A DNA stretch of 64,000 nt, taken from Xanthobacteraceae bacterium (GTDB taxonomy: Bacteria > Pseudomonadota > Alphaproteobacteria > Rhizobiales > Xanthobacteraceae). Location of the stretch: NCBI GenBank assembly GCA_029239875.1, contig JARBUD010000001.1, forward strand, positions 62,001-126,000. The letters run 5' to 3'. Positions 61,379-64,000 of this stretch are shown here, piece by piece (within the stretch, counting starts at the first letter, position 1; every line of letters starts with the position of its first letter). The translations under genes were made by a program, and so were the position numbers. Under the pieces are notes generated by a model. The model searched no databases. It was not told the DNA's origin and saw only the letters and a list, made by a program, of their open reading frames with translations.

Positions 61379-61855
61379 TCAGCGGCCCTCCCCGCTGGCG
61401 AGTTCGGTCGCCGCCTGCTTGATGGCGGCAGGGATGCGCGGATAGGTGCCGCAGCGGCAGATGTTGCCGGCCATCACCGCGTCGATGTCGGCGTCGCTGG
61501 GCGAGGGATTCACCGCCAGCAGCGCCGCGGCCGACATGATCTGGCCGGACTGGCAGTAGCCACACTGCACGACTTCCTCGTCGAGCCAGGCCTTCTGCAC
61601 GCGCGCGCCCTCGTCGGTGGCGCCGATGGCTTCGATGGTGGTGACGGCGGCGGTGCCGACGGTCTCGACGGGGGTGACGCAGGCGCGCACCGCCATGCCG
61701 TCGAGATGCACGGTGCAGGCGCCGCACATGGCGATGCCGCAGCCGAACTTGGTGCCGGTCAGGCCGATGACGTCGCGCAGCACCCAGAGCAGGGGCGTGT
61801 CGCCGTCGACCTCGACCGCGTGGGTCGTGCCATTGACGTTGAGCGTGAAGGACAT
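61379..61855 (-). CDS. 2Fe-2S subunit of the molybdenum hydroxylase (isoquinoline 1-oxidoreductase alpha-like)
   Basis: A 158-residue ferredoxin-type subunit. Cluster I cysteines are in [18 protein letters not shown] with the later AVRAC; cluster II in [15 protein letters not shown] and [15 protein letters not shown]. It relays electrons from the molybdenum site to the cytochrome. No Tat leader of its own is visible, so export with the large subunit is likely. GAGGGAG precedes the ATG. It is the first gene of the three-gene operon. Confidence 0.94.
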   Translation of the reverse strand: MSFTLNVNGTTHAVEVDGDTPLLWVLRDVIGLTGTKFGCGIAMCGACTVHLDGMAVRACVTPVETVGTAAVTTIEAIGATDEGARVQKAWLDEEVVQCGYCQSGQIMSAAALLAVNPSPSDADIDAVMAGNICRCGTYPRIPAAIKQAATELASGEGR

Positions 61856-61983
61856 GGTGAAAGCTCCCTCTTTCTCATCAGCAGGGCGCGCAGCCGCAGT
61901 CGCCCGGTCGGGCTCGGCCAGCGGTCCGTTGAGTTCGGTGAAGCGGTGGGGTCGCTACGTGGCCTCGCGCCCGGCGGCGCGGT

Positions 61984-62211
61984 TCAGCTCACGCTGCAGG
62001 GCTTGGGCACGATGCGGCGGACGATGACCGGCTCGGTGCCTCCGCCCGGCACGAAAGCGAGGCCGCGGCCCTCGAACACCACCGGGGCGGTCTCGCCGGG
62101 CAGGACGCACACGGCCGGGGAAGCCTGCCGCGAGCGGTCGCGCGTGGCCTCGGCGGCGCCGCCGACCAGCAGGATGGCGACGGCGAGAAGAGCGAAGGTG
62201 ATCTTGTTCAT
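61984..62211 (-). CDS. Small secreted protein, unknown
   Basis: A 75-residue product with a clear signal peptide (MNKITFALLAVAILLVGGAA, then EATRDRS). The mature part has two cysteines (AVCVLPGET and KPCSVS at the end) that may form a disulfide. The signal peptide resembles those of the next two small genes but the mature part does not. It is placed between the hydroxylase operon and the paralogue pair. Function unknown. Confidence 0.55.
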   Translation of the reverse strand: MNKITFALLAVAILLVGGAAEATRDRSRQASPAVCVLPGETAPVVFEGRGLAFVPGGGTEPVIVRRIVPKPCSVS

Positions 62212-62279
62212 GTCGGTCACCCGTTCGGCGGCTCGGGAGATAACGCGCGGGCGGCACAATCGGCGCCCGCGCGGGTCGA

Positions 62280-62516
62280 TCAGTGCGAGGAGCGGGCGTC
62301 CTGCTCGATGGCGTGGGCGATATAGGGCTCGACGCCGACCGACTTCGGCTGGGTCGCCGCCGCATTGCGGCCTTCGATCGTGCCGAGCGGTGGTACGGCG
62401 TCCGGCCGAGCGATGCTCTGCTTCCAGCCCCGCTGCCAGGTCTTGTCGCGGCCGGCGGCGTCCGCAGAGACCGTAAGTGCGAGGAGGGCGGTGAGGGCGG
62501 TGAGGGTCTTGTTCAC
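62280..62516 (-). CDS. Small secreted protein, member 1 of a divergent paralogue pair
   Basis: A 78-residue protein with a signal peptide (MNKTLTALTALLALTVSADA) and a mature part ending GVEPYIAHAIEQDARSSH. It starts at GTG 62516, 8 bases after GGAG. The C-terminal GVEPYI-x3-IEQ-x-ARSS and the central EGRNAA are shared with the gene at 62794, which runs the other way; the region between them is an inverted duplication. No known domain. Confidence 0.65.
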   Translation of the reverse strand: MNKTLTALTALLALTVSADAAGRDKTWQRGWKQSIARPDAVPPLGTIEGRNAAATQPKSVGVEPYIAHAIEQDARSSH

Positions 62517-62625
62517 GAGAAGTCTCCATCGGTGAGCCCGGCCCGCATCCCGCAGGACCCGTCGGCTGATGGAAGAAGGTTATGCGGGCACCCGCTCCGG
62601 TGCCGTCCGGCTGTTGTGGCGACTG

Positions 62626-62681
62626 TCGCGATGTTGCGGCGACCTGCGGAGGCAGCGCCCCATGCAGCCGCAACATCGCGA
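62626..62681. repeat. Centre of a large inverted duplication between two paralogous genes
   Basis: TCGCGATGTTGCGGC (62626-62640) and GCCGCAACATCGCGA (62667-62681) are perfect inverted repeats around 26 bases. Beyond them the upstream regions of both flanking genes continue to match as mirror images, e.g. GCCGACGGGTCCTGC on one side and GCCGACGGGACCTGC on the other, up to ribosome binding sites GATGGAGA in both. Confidence 0.85.
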
Positions 62682-62793
62682 TAGGTGCCGCAAGCGCCGG
62701 ACGGCGGCGGGGCCGCCCCTCCCGTAGCCTCCATCCCATCGGCCGACGGGACCTGCACGGTGCAGGCCGGGCTATCCAGATGGAGATGAAGCC

Positions 62794-63030
62794 ATGAACA
62801 AGATCGTCTTTGCCCTCGCCGCCCTGTCCGTCCTCGCCGCGGCCGGCTCGGCCGATGCCCGCGACCGCTATCGCCATGAGGAGCCGGGCTGGAACCCGAA
62901 TGCGGCGAGCTTCGGCGCCGGCCGCGTGGTGGAAGGCCGCAACGCGGCGACGACCGTCACCCGGACCTTCAGCGGCGTCGAGCCCTACATCTCCCAGAGC
63001 ATCGAGCAGAACGCGCGTTCCTCGCGCTGA
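62794..63030 (+). CDS. Small secreted protein, member 2 of a divergent paralogue pair
   Basis: A 78-residue protein with a signal peptide (MNKIVFALAALSVLAAAGSA) and a mature part with DRYRHEEPGWNPNAASFGAG, VVEGRNAATTV and C-terminal GVEPYISQSIEQNARSSR. It shares length, EGRNAA and the C-terminal block with the gene at 62280. GATGGAGA precedes the ATG. A hairpin lies 20 bases after the stop. Function unknown; no cysteines in the mature part. Confidence 0.68.
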   Translation: MNKIVFALAALSVLAAAGSADARDRYRHEEPGWNPNAASFGAGRVVEGRNAATTVTRTFSGVEPYISQSIEQNARSSR

Positions 63031-63050
63031 GCAAGCCCGCCTTTCGTCCT

Positions 63051-63082
63051 CGGGCCGCACCGGCACCCGCCGATGCGGCCCG
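63051..63082 (+). terminator. Hairpin after the small secreted protein
   Basis: CGGGCCGCA and TGCGGCCCG form a 9-bp stem with a 14-base loop, followed by a second small stem (ATGCC/GGCAT). No T-run. Confidence 0.5.
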
Positions 63083-63303
63083 ATGCCTGTCGGCATGGCC
63101 TGAAAGGGCGCTTTTCACCTCAATCTGGCGACGATCGCCGCAACGGCGCGACGGCAGGCTCGACGCTCTCGACCTACTCTCTTTGCAACGCGAGATCCCC
63201 GCGGCGGCTTCCCCTCCCCCGCCGCTCACTGCCCCCGGGGCGGGCGCTCGTCGCTCGGCCGTCCGTCCCCGGGGGGACTGGGTGCCATCCCGTGATCCCT
63301 CGC

Positions 63304-63537
63304 ATGAACGCCTGCAAGTTCAACGCCGTGACCCACGGGATCCTGATCGGCGTGATCTCGTTCACCGCCGGTGCGGCGCTCACGGTCGGCGTCGCCTCGG
63401 TGTGGTTTCACGCCGCCGCAGCGGCGAAGGACGCGCCCGCGATCCGAGCCTGCCATGCGGGCTTCCCGTCCGATCCGGCGGGGCCAATGCCGGTCACGGC
63501 CGGCGCGACAGCGACCGCAAATCCGCGGAAGGCTTGA
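63304..63537 (+). CDS. Small single-pass membrane protein, unknown
   Basis: A 77-residue product with one strong hydrophobic segment (GILIGVISFTAGAALTVGVA) near the N-terminus and a short polar tail with CHAGFPSDPAGP. The ATG at 63304 was chosen because the upstream part of the frame is arginine-rich and does not look coding. No good ribosome binding site is visible. It is convergent with the response regulator. Existence as a gene is moderately likely. Confidence 0.4.
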   Translation: MNACKFNAVTHGILIGVISFTAGAALTVGVASVWFHAAAAAKDAPAIRACHAGFPSDPAGPMPVTAGATATANPRKA

Positions 63538-63584
63538 GGCTCATCGTCGGGAAGCCGGCTTGTCAGACGGTCTCTTCGGCCGGT

Positions 63585-63995
63585 TCAGGACTGCGCCGAC
63601 TCGCGGCCGATGGCGCGCAGCAGGGTCGCGGCGAACACATCCGTATTGAACGGCTTGCCGAAAAAGGCGAAGGCGCCCTGCGCCATGGCCCGCGCCTCGA
63701 GACTCTCGTCCGGATAGGCCGTGACGAAGATCACCGGGAAGCCGTAGTTGCGGGCCCGCAGCGCCAGCTGCAGCTCGAGCCCGCTCATCCGCGGCATTTG
63801 CACGTCGGAGACGAGGCAGATCACCGCCGAGAGCAGCTCGGCGTCATCCAGGACTTCCTCGGCGCTGGCATAGAGGCGCGTGTCGAGATCGAGCGACCGG
63901 ATGAAGCGATCGAGGCCGCGACGGACATCCGGCTCATCGTCGACAATGGCGACCACCGGTTGTCCCGCGAGCGCGCCGTTGGAAAGTGACGTCAC
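63585..63995 (-). CDS. Single-domain response regulator receiver protein (5' end near window edge)
   Basis: A 136-residue receiver domain: acidic pocket VVAIVDDEPDVRRGL, phospho-acceptor Asp in LVSDVQMPRMSGLEL, the Thr in VIFVTAYPDESLEARA and Lys in FAFFGKPFNTDVF. The frame begins at GTG 63995, five bases from the window edge, so an earlier start outside is possible. The sequence resembles FixJ-type receivers but no output domain follows. The partner kinase is not in the window. Confidence 0.85.
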   Translation of the reverse strand: MTSLSNGALAGQPVVAIVDDEPDVRRGLDRFIRSLDLDTRLYASAEEVLDDAELLSAVICLVSDVQMPRMSGLELQLALRARNYGFPVIFVTAYPDESLEARAMAQGAFAFFGKPFNTDVFAATLLRAIGRESAQS

Positions 63996-64000
63996 TTGTC

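Overview
The window is about 69% GC, densely coded and gene-rich. It looks like the chromosome of an alphaproteobacterium of the order Hyphomicrobiales, probably near Xanthobacter, Ancylobacter or Starkeya. The grounds are the F1-only atpHAGDC operon separated from F0, DUF2794 and DUF3775 genes, the acnA/ccmAB arrangement, and short intergenic palindromic repeats starting CCTCATCCTGAGG. The genus is inference. No phage, insertion sequence, rRNA or CRISPR array was seen.

Region 1 (1-12 kb) is mostly housekeeping: the end of mmsA, a WYL-domain regulator, a VOC protein, a tyrosine operon on the minus strand (chorismate mutase, hisC-type aminotransferase, prephenate dehydrogenase), metX-metW, a Phd/RelE-type toxin-antitoxin pair, a methyltransferase, a DEAD-box helicase, infA, a GntR regulator and tenA.

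Region 2 (12-29 kb) is core energy metabolism and surface genes: atpHAGDC, ccmAB, acnA, a secreted DUF1223 protein, DUF2794, the agmatine-to-putrescine pair aguA/aguB, a short-chain dehydrogenase and an OafA-type acyltransferase with an SGNH domain. Three intergenic repeat elements, a tandem repeat and an orphan minus-strand terminator lie between 21.6 and 23.3 kb, and one more repeat lies at 25.9 kb.

Region 3 (29-56 kb) is the most distinctive part. A nickel-pincer cofactor and lactate racemase operon (larA-larC-larE-larB) sits beside selD, a Tat-type transglutaminase and a TlpA-like thioredoxin. Divergent from these is a selenocysteine formate dehydrogenase cluster: fdnG with an in-frame TGA and SECIS hairpin, fdnH, fdnI, fdhE, selA, selB and selC. 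All selenocysteine machinery (selA, B, C, D) is thus within 13 kb of its only visible client. The selB reading frame has no stop before selC and runs through the whole tRNA-Sec gene. Next come GntR and LacI regulators, then a plus-strand run of an exported bicupin oxalate decarboxylase, a cytoplasmic molybdopterin oxidoreductase of the FdhF/YdeP type and a cytochrome bd-type quinol oxidase (cydAB). Taken together these suggest oxalate to formate to quinol to oxygen electron flow.

Region 4 (56-64 kb) holds an AEC transporter coupled to an unknown protein, a DUF3775 protein, a three-gene molybdenum hydroxylase operon (2Fe-2S subunit, molybdopterin subunit, dihaem cytochrome c), several small secreted proteins including a divergent paralogue pair in a large inverted duplication, and a single-domain response regulator cut by the window edge.
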